This document shows, piece by piece, positions 55,437 through 64,000 of a DNA stretch of 64,000 nucleotides. The notes beneath the pieces were generated by a model. The model was not told the origin of the DNA. It made no database searches and saw nothing but the letters and a program-made list of their open reading frames with translations. Each line of letters starts with the position of its first letter. Position 1 is the first letter of the stretch. The translations under genes and the position numbers were made by a program. This DNA comes from Rebecca billardiae RCC1528 (Eukaryota; Haptophyta), in assembly GCA_965240325.2 (NCBI GenBank), contig OZ251224.1, positions 2,108,001 through 2,172,000 of the forward strand, given 5' to 3'.

Positions 55437-55822
55437 ATGGATCTCTTCAACGTGCAGCCCGTTGAGTTCGACACGAGCGTCGATGTGGAGGAGAAGCGTC
55501 ACCACCATCACCAGTACGTGTGCCTTCCCTCGCCCCCGCGACTGCGCGGTCTCGCCTCCTCGAACGCGCGCCACACGCGCGCCGCGCATGCTAACGAGCG
55601 ACGTGCCGTTCACGTCACGCGCGCGCCCGCCTGTGCCGCGGTAACAGCCGCCACCACCACCACGCGGTCGAGACGGTCGAGATGGAGGAGAAGCGCCACC
55701 ACCACCACCGCCACCACCGCCACCACGAGCTCGAGACGGTCGAGCTTGAGGAGAAGCGCCACCACCACCACCGCCACCACCGCCACCACGAGGTCGAGAC
55801 CGTCGACATCCTCCCGATGTAG
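55437..55822 (+). CDS. Histidine-rich repeat protein, copy 1 (83 aa, one intron)
   Basis: Exon 1 55437-55513 and exon 2 55648-55822 are joined across a 134-bp intron with GTACGT donor and AACAG acceptor; the sum is exactly 84 codons. The product starts MDLFNVQPVEFDTSVDVEEKR and then runs through three cycles of an acidic segment (V-E-T-V-E-(M/L)-E-E-K-R) followed by a His block (HHHHRHHRHH in the last two), ending DILPM. Twenty-five of 83 residues are His. Alternating Glu and His clusters suit binding of Zn, Ni, Cu or Co, or pH-dependent assembly; there is no signal peptide, so a cytosolic or nuclear metal buffer is a guess. The unspliced frame instead reads poly-Thr/Arg and is not the gene. 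An inverted second copy lies at 56552-56939. I know no matching family. Confidence 0.65.
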
Positions 55823-56551
55823 ATGGCGATGATCGAGCCGTGGACTCAGGCTCGAGATTGGCATGTTGCAGCCAATTGCCTGTCGAGTGTTTGACCGCAT
55901 GCCGCTGCCTTTTGAGGCTTCCTGAGTATGATACCGGCCGTACGCACCACGCACGTGCGGCGGTGCGTCGTCCGACGAGACAGACCGACTCCGTCACTCA
56001 CGACGCGCCGCCGAAGCCCCCGCGGCGAAGGCGGATCGTGACGATGACTTTCCGCTAACGATGTGGCCGCCAAATTGTCACCGCGCGGCGATCAGCCAGT
56101 CTACCGCCTTCCGGCTTCTGAGACTTCATTCAGTACGGTCCGGCATAATTCCGTCGCAGTCCGTCGCCTCGGACGCCCGGGTTACAGTCGGTCACATATT
56201 TACTACGGGATTCAGACTCTGTAAGTCATCGTAATATTGTACTTTGTAGTCGGATAACTTTTGCGGCCCGCCGCCGTCGGCGTCCTGACCATTGAGTTAG
56301 ACCAGTGCAGCCTGGCTCAGAGGTCGACGTGAACGCCACGGTCACGCGTGGGGCCGTCAGGACGGAAGTCGGCGGAACGCGTGGGAATTCAATCAACGAA
56401 TCGGCAGCCTGCACGATCAGCCAGGACAGGTCCAGTCGGAGTGCCTGCAAGCTGAAGAGAGGGCGTGCAACCAAGAGACTGGGCTAACGCTCATCGAAGA
56501 AGGATCGGTACTTGGTCGGTCACGCCGAATCGCCGTGGAAATGCGCCTCGT

Positions 56552-56939
56552 CTACATCGGGAGGATGTCGACGGTCTCGACCTCGTGGTGGCGGTGGTGG
56601 CGGTGGTGGTGGTGGCGCTTCTCCTCAAGCTCGACCGTCTCGAGCTCGTGGTGGCGGTGGTGGCGGTGGTGGTGGTGGCGCTTCTCCTCCATCTCGACCG
56701 TCTCGACCGCGTGGTGGTGGTGGCGGCTGTTACCGCGGCACAGGCGGGCGCGCGCGTGACGTGAAAGGCACGTCGCTCGTTAGCATGCGCGGCGCGCGTG
56801 CGGCGCGCGTTCGAGGAGGCGAGACGGCGCAGTCGCGGGGGCGAGGGAAGGCACACGCACTGGTGTGATGGTGGTGACGCTTCTCCTCCACATCGACGCT
56901 CGTGTCGAACTCAACGGGCTGCACGTTGAAGAGATCCAT
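56552..56939 (-). CDS. Histidine-rich repeat protein, copy 2 (splice donor altered)
   Basis: Inverted copy of the gene at 55437-55822. The start codon (56939), stop (56552), acceptor (before 56726) and exon 2 are the same. An extra AC just before the donor shifts the phase: with the equivalent donor (GTGCGT at 56860) the two exons sum to 254 bp and the His repeats are lost. If the spliceosome instead uses the GT four bases downstream (56856, GTGTGC), the exons sum to 258 bp, the frame is kept and His5 at the junction becomes HHHH-TSA. So the copy is either a pseudogene or a variant dependent on a shifted donor. Exon 1 before the junction is unchanged. Confidence 0.45.
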
Positions 56940-57194
56940 CGCGGTGGTGCGTGCGGGTCGGGGAGTCGGGAGACGAGCGTTCGGGGAGGCGTCGTGCGAC
57001 GATCGCGCGTCTCGCACGCGTCTCGGCGACGTGCGTCCCACGATCCTGAAAAGCTTCGAAATACTTGAAACTGCCAACCAAGTGACCAATCAGACCAAAA
57101 TCGGACCAATCGGATGAGCGAGAAGCGCGGGAAAAGCGAGACGACGCGAAAAGTGAGAGAGTCGTCCGGGCGAGCCCGAAATGGTGCGGACTGA

Positions 57195-58250
57195 GGCCAC
57201 TCGAGCGACTTCGTGTCTGGCGAGGCAGATCGCGCCAGTGCGTGGCGAGGCAGACGCTCGCCTGCCTCGCCGCTTGGCGAGGCAGCTAAGCTAGTAAAGC
57301 CGCGGCCGAACTTTACGAAAGCCAAATGTCTGCCGGTGCGCCGCCCGTCTTTTGCGCACGGTGACAAGGGCGCGCGAGGGCGCTTCCTCACGATCCCGAA
57401 GAGCGCTGCGCGCGGCGTCGCGTTGGCGGCGGCAGCGGCGCTGGGGTGTATCTTGCCCATTCTGCGTGGTGGCGCGCTCTCATGACGCCTCGGCCGCCGC
57501 CACGCCATGCGCGACCGGGCGTGTCGCCTTCTTGACGGGCAGTGCACACGCCCTTGCAAGCGCACAGCCGTGAAGAGCCGAGAGCGTCCGTCGCGAGCAC
57601 GCCGCCCACGCGATATGCGTTATGTTGTCACCGAAGCCACCTTGCGCATGCGCTTCGCCGAGTTCGCCATGCGTTCAGAGCAGTCAAGATCGCTGAACGA
57701 GAGGCCTGTCATCGGCTGAAATGCAGGTTAGCAGTGCTCATCGTAGCTGCTACCCATGGTCATCCTGGCTCGCACATGCCAGAGCGCGAGCACCCAGTGT
57801 CATACGAATAGCCCTGGCAACGCATCCCGCGTGGGCGGCGTGCTCGCGACGGACGCTCTCGGCTCTTCACGGCTGTGCGCTTGCAAGGGCGTGTGCACTG
57901 CCCGTCAAGAAGGCGACACGCCCGGTCGCGCATGGCGTGGCGGCGGCCGAGGCGTCATGAGAGCGCGCCGCCACGCAGAATGGGCAAGATACACCCCAGC
58001 GCCGCTGCCGCCGCCAACGCGACGCCGCGCGCAGCGCTCTTCGGGATCGTGAGGAAGCGCCCTCGCGCGCCCTTGTCACCGTGCGCAAAAGACGGGCGGC
58101 GCACCGGCAGACATTTGGCTTTCGTAAAGTTCGGCCGCGGCTTTACTAGCTTAGCTGCCTCGCCAAGCGGCGAGGCAGGCGAGCGTCTGCCTCGCCACGC
58201 ACTGGCGCGATCTGCCTCGCCAGACACGAAGTCGCTCGAGCGGCCTCGGA
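57195..58250. repeat. Palindrome (arms ~415 bp, spacer ~215 bp)
   Basis: 57195-57614 is matched by the reverse complement of 57830-58250. The arms are nearly identical, with the outer ends (GGCCACTCGAGCGACTTCGTG against its complement) beginning to diverge. Within each arm, GGCGAGGCAG repeats make a further small inverted repeat (CTGCCTCGCCGCTTGGCGAGGCAG). The identical open frames in both arms in opposite orientation do not match any family. No gene is supported. Spacer 57615-57829 is unremarkable. Confidence 0.88.
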
Positions 58251-58529
58251 CTGATGAGGAGTCAAGAGTGTTGGTAAATGAGTTATCAAGTGTTCAATGT
58301 GCTGGGTAAAGAAGTTATCAAATGTTCAATGACTGGCGCCAACACGAACGGCGGCTTGTTCTTGATGATGTTCTCAACCAGCATGGACGCCAACTCATGA
58401 ACAACGGCCGCGGCCTACAAATCTACACAGCACTTGGATCAGACGGCCCCAAGGGAGATAGCCGTAAATTATCTCCCTTGGATGCCCAGCGGCGGCGTGC
58501 TAGCTGCACACAAGGCGCCTCCGTGCGCA
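58251..58529. other. Intergenic, no gene seen
   Basis: About 280 bp, AT-richer, containing two GTTATCAA(G/A)TGTTCAATG repeats (about 58281 and 58311) and a TTATCTCCCTTGG/CCAAGGGAGATA-type dyad near 58448-58482. Confidence 0.5.
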
Positions 58530-59363
58530 TCACGGGTCGAGGATCGTGGTGACCGCACCCAGCTCCCCAAAATCAGCCACGATCTCGACCGCTGCCGTGA
58601 CTTGCGTGCACTTCGCAATGGCCCCGCATATGACGAGCTCTCCCGCCCGCAGTGCGATGCCACGTCCGTTGAGGTGATTGGCGCAAAACGTGAGCGCAGA
58701 GAGTGGCGAGCCGAGCGGGCACGCGGTGCCCTTGCCCGTATCCACCTGCTGCCCACCCAAGCGCAGCGTCGCCGTGCACCGCGCGAGGTCGGCCGGCGAC
58801 ACCTGTCCGAGGTCGCCATCGCTGCTGGCAGCCGGCGAGCCCGTGGGGTGAAGGCGGGGGCCGAGCACCACGCCGGCCGCGTTGACCGAGTCGGCCAGCT
58901 TCTCAAAGGTTGTCGCGTCGGCGAGCGTGTGCCGCGTCCCCACAAGCTCGACAGCGAGCCTGACCTCTGAGAGCGCCGCCCAGACGTCCGCTTCGGATCG
59001 AGTCGTGCCGTCAGGAAGGGGTGCCAGGTCGGAGCCGAGGATGAACGCGACCTCGGCCTCGAAGGCTTTCAAGTTGGCGGCGCGAACTGACATCCCCGCA
59101 GGCGCCTCGACGATGCTCTTCGCAAAGAGTGGGCCATAGACACATGGCTGCCCCTCGACGAGCCCGATGCCGCCCAGCTTGTAGCCAGCGAGCCCGCCCA
59201 CCTGCGTGCAGAGCGGGTGAGCCGCCAGCGCGGCGTGCACCGCGTAGACATCTTCGATAGTAGACACCCACGACGGATACGACTCGCGCGAGTCGATCAG
59301 CTTGCCCGTCGTCCACGCGGTGAGCAACGCTCCGGCGGCAGCGCGCGAGTCTTTGGCGGCCAT
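58530..59363 (-). CDS. Fumarylacetoacetase-fold enzyme, 2-keto-4-pentenoate hydratase-like (MhpD family)
   Basis: Single exon, 277 aa, close to the ~260-270 aa of bacterial MhpD/HpaH hydratases. The N-terminal helical part has VYAVHAALAAH and the family motif GYKLGGIG (usually GxKxG), followed by GPLFAKSIVEAP. The metal-binding ligands are in LKAFEAEVAFILGSDLAP (E-x-E) and downstream LAVELVGTRH. GSPLSALTFCANHLNGRGIALRAGELVICGAIAKC is the typical substrate-pocket and closing strand. Reaction inferred: hydration of 2-hydroxy-dienoates, or the related decarboxylation, in degradation of aromatic acids; in eukaryotes relatives also act as oxaloacetate decarboxylases. No targeting peptide is seen. 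The gene is single-copy here, divergent from the ZIP transporter by ~120 bp, and unlike its neighbours in function; bacterial origin is possible. Confidence 0.85.
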   Translation of the reverse strand: MAAKDSRAAAGALLTAWTTGKLIDSRESYPSWVSTIEDVYAVHAALAAHPLCTQVGGLAGYKLGGIGLVEGQPCVYGPLFAKSIVEAPAGMSVRAANLKAFEAEVAFILGSDLAPLPDGTTRSEADVWAALSEVRLAVELVGTRHTLADATTFEKLADSVNAAGVVLGPRLHPTGSPAASSDGDLGQVSPADLARCTATLRLGGQQVDTGKGTACPLGSPLSALTFCANHLNGRGIALRAGELVICGAIAKCTQVTAAVEIVADFGELGAVTTILDP

Positions 59364-59482
59364 CGTAGAGTAGCTGGGTACTTGTCACTTGTGCCGACGA
59401 CGACGGGTGCCCTGTGCCGTGGTGCAGCACCGCCTCGGGAGGGCGCCCCGCCCCCCGCCCCAACCCCCCTCCCGCGATCTCC

Positions 59483-60418
59483 ATGTTCGATGTGGTGGCC
59501 TACCGGTTCGCCACGGCGGTGCTGCTCGCTGCCGTGGCGTACGCGGGTGTCACACTGCCTTCCTCTGTGAGCGCGACCACGCGCGCCTTCGCGCTTGCCA
59601 ATGCGTTTGGCGGGGGCGTGATCCTGTCGGCGTCACTCGTGCACATGCTGCCGGAGGCGAGCGAGTGCGAGGTCCTTGGCGACTTTCCGTGGGGCCCGGC
59701 GATGCTCGCGACGGGATACCTATTCCTCCTGTCGATCGAGCTCATCGCCGACCGCCTGACCAACGTGTTCGCGCTGGACCAGAGCATATCCTGCCGCGAG
59801 CCCGGGCACGGGCTCGGCGCGCCGCTAGACACATCAAAGGCGCCCGCGACGAGCGATTCATCCAGCCCGACGGATGACCCGAGCCGCGGGCTGCTACCGG
59901 GCAGCAAGACGCCACAACGCTCGAGCGAGGCGGTCGTCTCGTGCGCGAGCCACTCCACGCTCGCGCACTGCGAGCAGCGCCCGCTCGCCGCGGTCGCCGC
60001 CACGTTTGGGCTGACCGCGCACGCGCTGCTGGAGGGGCTCGCGCTTGGCCTGCGCTCGTCGTGGACGAGCTTCGCGCTCGTCGGCTTCTCGATCGCGGCG
60101 CACAAGCTGTTCGCCGCGCTCGCACTCGGCGCCATCTTCGCCGGCATGCCGCAGTCGCGCCTCAGGCAGATCGCGACCCTCGTCTTCTGCTCGGCCACGC
60201 CCGCCGGCATCCTGATCGGCTCAGCACTGCTCGTGGGCACGTCGTGCGTCGTGAGCGCGCCGCTGGGCGCCTTCGCCGCGGGGAGCCTGATGTGGGTGGC
60301 ATTGCACGAGGTGATCAGTCCGGCGATGCACTCCGGCAGGGAGGCATCCATCTTCCTCGTGCTCTCGGCCACCTGGGCCGGCTTCGGCGCGATGACCGTG
60401 CTCGCGCTGTGGGTATGA
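59483..60418 (+). CDS. ZIP-family divalent metal (Zn/Fe) transporter
   Basis: Single exon, 311 aa, the first ATG at 59483. Eight membrane segments can be placed: TM1 YRFATAVLLAAVAYAG; TM2 AFALANAFGGGVILSASLVHMLPEA, including the His-Met-Leu-Pro-Glu typical of the family; TM3 AMLATGYLFLLSIELIA; a cytosolic loop of ~75 residues rich in Ser and Pro with scattered His; TM4 AATFGLTAHALLEGLALGL, with the H-x3-E-G transport site; TM5 FSIAAHKLFAALALGAIF, with H-K; TM6-8 to the end. Zinc or iron uptake into the cytosol is inferred. The start codons of this gene and the divergent hydratase gene are 119 bp apart. Confidence 0.88.
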   Translation: MFDVVAYRFATAVLLAAVAYAGVTLPSSVSATTRAFALANAFGGGVILSASLVHMLPEASECEVLGDFPWGPAMLATGYLFLLSIELIADRLTNVFALDQSISCREPGHGLGAPLDTSKAPATSDSSSPTDDPSRGLLPGSKTPQRSSEAVVSCASHSTLAHCEQRPLAAVAATFGLTAHALLEGLALGLRSSWTSFALVGFSIAAHKLFAALALGAIFAGMPQSRLRQIATLVFCSATPAGILIGSALLVGTSCVVSAPLGAFAAGSLMWVALHEVISPAMHSGREASIFLVLSATWAGFGAMTVLALWV

Positions 60419-60592
60419 CGGCGGCAGTCAGTCAGCAGCAGGCAGCAGTATCGGCGCGTCGCACGCGCCGCCGGTTGCGTAGTTCGTGCGGCGACTGCCG
60501 CGCTCGGGAAACGCGCGCGTGGCCGACGTCCGGTGGTCAACGGCGGCGCCGTGACTTCGGACGGTTCGCACGCGACACTCTCACGGACAGGG

Positions 60593-62290
60593 ATGGTCCT
60601 CGTGATCGACAACGTCGAGCACGAGCTCGATGATGATGGGAATGGCAACGATGCCTACCCTTCACGGCATCCGCTGAGACCGATGCTGCGAGCGCCCCGA
60701 CCATCCTCACGAGAGGACAGCTGGACGGGGCGCGAGGTGCTGCTCGATGACGGGCAGCAGCAGGTGATACACTCAAAGGACGTGTACATCATTGATGAGC
60801 GGTCGCTGGTCGAGGGGAGGCACACTCCATTCGCGGCCAGCGATGACAATGCCGAGCCCGAGACTGAGCTGGGGGACGCCGCTGACGGCGAGCTCACCGG
60901 CGAGGGCGAGGAGCATTTTGAGATTGAGGACGGCGCGGCCGATGACGGCGGCGCTGCAGCTCATGACGACGGGGGCGCGGCGAGCGAAGCTGCGCAACCG
61001 AGCGCCGACGGCGATGACGCCGAAGGCGATGACGACGCACGAGCTGGTGAGTCCGCGGCGCCCGAGCTGCCGCGCGACTACGACCCGATGCGACGAGACC
61101 GAGCGAGGCGGAGCAGACCCGCCGCGCAGACGGTGCAGGCTGTTGTGAATTCGCTCCCTGGCATGCGCCAGACTGGGCGTGTGTGGTACCTACACTTGCG
61201 TAAGTGTTTGCTCGAACATGGGTTCGAGCCGTGCCCGAGCGCGCCGTGCATCTACTCGAAGGCAGTCGATGGCGGCTACGTGTTCGTCGGTCACTTTGTC
61301 GACGATCTGCTGATGATGAACATCTCGAAGGACAAGAACGCGTTGGACGCGCTGATGACGGCGTTGCTGACGCACTACGAGATGCAGGGCGCGGACTGCC
61401 TGAGCAAGTTCCTTGGCGCCGAATTTGAGACCACGGTGGACGGACTTTTTACCCACCTGAACCAGTACATCGGTGATGTGTGCGAGCGCTTCCACCTGAG
61501 TGGATAGCGCCACCCACCGACCCCCGAGTGCAGCGAGACGCGCGAGATCCCCCGCCCGCTGCAAGCCCTCCTGCTGCGCGCTGACCGCCAGCACTACCAG
61601 GAGATGACCGGTGCCCTCATGTACTGCATGACGACGTGTCGCCCCGACATCGCGCACGCCGTGAACATGCTGGCACGCCGGATGTCCAATCCCCGGCTCT
61701 ACGACTTGACCGCCGCGAAGCGCACGCTCCGATACTTGCTCGGCACGCGTCGGCGCGGCATCCTCTTCCGGCACGCGACGCACGCACAACACCCTGATTT
61801 GGTGGCGTACGCGGACTCGGACTGGGCGAACGATCGTGAAGATCGACGTTCTACGACGGGATACCTTGTTATGTACAACGGGGTCCCGATCTCGTGGCAC
61901 AGCGGACTGCAGAGCGTGGTCGCGTTGTCTACGTGTGAGGCGGAGTACATCGCGCTAAGCGAGTGCTGCCGCGAGGTGATCTACCTGCGCGACCTGGTCA
62001 CGTTTTTGAACGAGCCGGTCGTGGAGCCCACGACGGTGATCTACGAGGATAACCAGGGCACGATCGATTTGACGAACAACCCGGTGCACCACAAGCGCAC
62101 CAAGCACATTGACGTGAAGTACCATTTCACGCGGCGCGCGCAAGCCGACGGCGCCGTGCTGATCCAGAAGGTGCCGACCGACGACAACCGGTCCGACATC
62201 ATGACCAAGGCTACCGCGACGAGTACTTTTCTCAAGCACGTCGTGGCGATACTGCATGCTGTTCCACCACCTCCGCCGCCTTCGGCATGA
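60593..62290 (+). pseudogene. Ty1/copia-type retrotransposon pol remnant (reverse transcriptase C-terminal half and RNase H)
   Basis: The first 500 bp encode an acidic Asp/Glu-rich segment like the linker between integrase and reverse transcriptase. It passes directly into the late part of a copia reverse transcriptase (YLHLRKCLLEHGFEP..., then the catalytic FVDDLLMM, normally YVDDLL). The earlier RT motifs are missing, so an internal deletion is evident. A TAG at 61505-61507 interrupts the frame. The same frame continues afterwards with the RT thumb (MTGALMYCMTTCRPDIAHAV) and a copia RNase H (ADSDWAND..., VALSTCEAEYIAL, KHIDVKYH), ending at 62290. No gag, protease or integrase is visible. 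The element is non-autonomous and broken in at least two ways. Confidence 0.85.
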
Positions 62291-62294
62291 TGTC

Positions 62295-62303
62295 GAGGGG
62301 GGG
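62295..62303 (+). other. Polypurine tract of the retrotransposon
   Basis: GAGGGGGGG lies 5 bp past the pol stop and directly in front of a TGTTG LTR start, the usual priming site for plus-strand DNA. Confidence 0.6.
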
Positions 62304-62730
62304 TGTTGTATTAATCCCGAATTTCCTCCGTGCACGATTTCTTTTCCTTTCCAGGCGCTTGGATCCAACCGCCAGGAGAGGTCGAGTCCCAGGTACTACT
62401 CGCTGTCGTACCTGCCCTCCCTGAACCGGCACGAGCGCGCTCGGCCCCTAATCCTATTGCTTTCGCCGCTGTCCGCAGGCGAACGCAAGCCGCCGGGTAC
62501 GTATGTCCGTTTTCCCCCGGCGCTATTGGTCTAACGACCTATCACTGGACCTGGTGCCGTTTGCTTTTTGCACCCGTGTGGGACGACTCCCGCACCGCCC
62601 GCTCGTCCGCACGGACGACGCTGCTGACGACGTCCGCAGGGACACTGTGATAAGCCCCTGCGTGACCGGGCCTTATCGTCCCCTGACGAGAAGGTTACAT
62701 CCGCACACCTACTAGACGCTGATAGTAACA
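62304..62730 (+). repeat. Probable 3' LTR of the copia element
   Basis: Begins TGTTGTATTAATCCC right after the polypurine tract. A matching end, TAACA, is at 62726-62730, giving a ~427-bp LTR. The 5' LTR is not in the window, so the right border is inferred from the TG...CA rule only. Confidence 0.5.
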
Positions 62731-63000
62731 CCTAGTACGACGCGGAGGATAATCAGATTCGTCACTGGAGACAACGAAACATCCGAAACCACACACACAC
62801 AAATATACAATTTAATGTCAAAATATATAGAACACGAACTTAAAAACCAAAATAAAATTCACCATTTACGCATGCCAACGGCATCATGATCATTTTTATT
62901 GGCTCCGGCTTCGGTTGACCCCTGCCAGTCCGGTCATAGAAACCGGGCGTACCGAAAATGAAAACGACCTTCGCGAGGTCGCACGGAGGCGGTCGAAGGC
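62731..63000. other. AT-rich intergenic region
   Basis: Includes a (CA)6 run and ~100 bp of A/T-rich DNA; a second copy of GGCTCCGGCTTCGGTTGACCCC is near 62902 (first near 8414). No gene. Confidence 0.5.
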
Positions 63001-63838
63001 TTGCTGGACTCGGGTTGGCGAGCTGAGCGCGAATCCGCACCGTTTGCCGCGATCGCTTGTTTTTACACGGCGCCAGAGCCCGATTTTCACCATTTCTACT
63101 GGGAGTCCGGGTACTTTGGGCCTTTTGCCCACTATGGTGGTGCGGGCGCGGGTCGCGTGGGTGTGCGCATCGTGTTCGACACCGACGTCTCGTACGAACA
63201 GCTGGGAGGTAATCTTGGCGACCGCGATGCCGAGCACCTCTTTGCGGTCGCGCGTGACCTGGAGATCGTGCACACGGTGTCTGGCACGACCTCGTCAGTG
63301 CACTCCACGGTCGGTGCAAGCCTCTCTGCACGTTGCGCCGTCTCCGGACCTCTGCAATCAGATCAAGGTGAACATGTCGAGGACGCACAACACGATGGAG
63401 CGGATGCTTTTCCATCTCGTCGTCGATAAGCTCAGGCCTCTCTGTCTGGACGAGTACTTTGTGATCCTTACGCGCTCGACACTGCAAGTCGCGACGAGGG
63501 CGACTCAGAGCCCGAGACAAGCAGCAAGCGGCAGAAGGAGGCGGACGGGCAGTGGTGGACGATGGGGGGGCGAGTCTGATTTCAAGCGATACGCGCGCAT
63601 GGATCTTGACCGGCGCTCGCGCGAGCTGGGCACCGGCGAGATCGAGAGCGACACGATCGTCCGCGGCGTTGTCGTGCTCACGCCCGTGCAACCGATCACG
63701 CCCGACTTTCAGCGGCGCCCCAGCACGCGGCACGAGGCGGAGGCACGCGGCAGCGGCGGCGGAGCGGCCGCGTCCGGCGGTGTACCAGCTGAGAGAAGAG
63801 CGCGGCACAAGAGTGCGGGGCCGGGTGAGCTGCCGTGA
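63001..63838 (+). pseudogene. Unrecognised coding region, split between two frames
   Basis: The first part (to about 63300) is open and protein-like: APEPDFHHFYWESGYFGPFA, then GVRIVFDTDVSYEQLGG and DAEHLFAVARDLEIVHTVSG. From about 63365 the protein-like reading is in another frame: IKVNMSRTHNTMERMLFHLV, CLDEYFVIL, then SDFKRYARMDLDRRSRELG and VVVLTPVQPITPDFQ, ending at TGA 63836-63838. No ATG precedes the first part. A frameshift or a very short intron could connect them (an in-phase GTCGG/CAATCAG pair would remove only ~54 bp). I know no family. It may be a gene remnant or an exon pair of a gene starting further left. Confidence 0.3.
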
Positions 63839-64000
63839 GGCGTGACATACATGGTCATGGCGTGCGTGATGCATGAAATGGAATACAAGTTCCGTCAGAA
63901 ATACCCGCGCCAATATGCATTTACCCATTTTCGGATTTCGGTCAGATTTCTGTATGTGTTACTTATGAAAATTGAGCCTGAAACATATTGGGAGGTGGGT
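63839..64000. other. Right-edge sequence, no feature seen
   Basis: AT-rich 3' flank; nothing recognisable. Confidence 0.4.

Larger units (their letters stand above)
55410..56965. repeat. Inverted duplication of the His-rich gene (arms ~410 bp, spacer 729 bp)
   Basis: Arms are about 55412-55822 and the reverse complement of 56552-56965. They start ~25 bp before the ATG (CCCGACCCGCACGCACCACC) and stop at or just after the stop codon, so the duplicated unit is essentially the gene with its intron. The copies differ by a 2-bp insertion and a substitution at the splice donor and by a few intron substitutions. Spacer 55823-56551 is unrelated and has no supported gene. Confidence 0.85.

Noticed and set aside
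55257-55832. 191-codon frame with poly-Thr/Arg-Ser repeats over the His-rich gene
   Set aside because: It ignores a good GTACGT/AACAG intron; the spliced frame gives a regular His/Glu repeat and a stop in phase.
55365-55997. Gly-rich frame on the minus strand opposite His-rich copy 1 (and its mirror at 56512-56868)
   Set aside because: The complement of CAC/CAT-rich DNA reads as Gly/Val/Trp repeats; no splice signals or start context support it.

Overview
This is nuclear DNA from a GC-rich eukaryotic microalga, most likely a haptophyte or a similar red-lineage (secondary plastid) alga. Three things support this. Nearly every real gene has zero to three short introns (about 85-205 bp) with donors mostly of the form GTGCG, GTACG or GTAxG and CAG acceptors. 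The glutamate synthase starts with a signal peptide cleaving at an A|F junction, the bipartite plastid presequence of red-lineage complex plastids. The gene set (ShKT-domain glycosyltransferase, single-exon GBF1-type ARF-GEF, P-loop sulfotransferases, IQ and MYND/Sel1 proteins) is eukaryotic. The exact lineage is an inference. CDS spans below run from start codon to stop codon; exon limits are in the text and were checked for reading phase.

Layout. 1-2.8 kb (minus strand): a Nudix/DIPP-like hydrolase cut by the window edge and a GNAT acetyltransferase. 2.9-6.2 kb: a gene-free complex of nested long inverted repeats separating the GNAT gene from a divergent peptidyl-serine galactosyltransferase-like gene (6.3-8.3 kb) with four ShKT domains and an RDEL terminus. 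9.2-10.9 kb: Sel1/MYND protein. 11.3-16.7 kb: GBF1/GNOM-type ARF-GEF. 16.5-24.0 kb: three tandem copies of the 3' end of that gene. The second copy is split at its TA tract by about 4.8 kb that holds a 46-bp GC-rich satellite with higher-order structure. 24.1-25.2 kb: sulfotransferase, followed by a fragment of another. 27.7-29.3 kb: a small spliced hypothetical gene divergent from a secreted or ER-type methyltransferase. 29.8-33.4 kb: a multidomain protein with J-domain, coiled coil, CCCH, WW and RING. 33.7-41.5 kb: gene-poor, with an element bounded by about 157-bp inverted repeats, tandem repeats and eroded coding remnants. 41.6-49.9 kb: plastid Fd-type glutamate synthase and an IQ-repeat protein that diverge from a 324-bp intergenic region. 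50.3-53.6 kb: a VOC/glyoxalase-like gene divergent from a low-complexity protein. 55.4-57.0 kb: two head-to-head-inverted copies of a tiny intron-containing gene for a protein that is about 30% histidine. 57.2-58.25 kb: another gene-free palindrome. 58.5-60.4 kb: a fumarylacetoacetase/hydratase-fold enzyme divergent from a ZIP metal transporter. 60.6-62.7 kb: a decayed Ty1/copia retrotransposon 3' end with a polypurine tract and probable 3' LTR. 63.0-63.8 kb: an unrecognised broken coding region.

The recurring theme is inverted duplication. Four separate long inverted-repeat structures, plus an inverted gene pair, lie in 64 kb. The genes themselves are mainly unrelated housekeeping functions: nitrogen assimilation in the plastid, vesicle traffic, secretory glycosylation and sulfation, metal transport. 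The most original items are the histidine-rich gene pair, the J/CCCH/WW/RING protein, the nested palindrome complex between divergent genes, and the satellite-carrying insertion inside a tandemly triplicated ARF-GEF 3' end.
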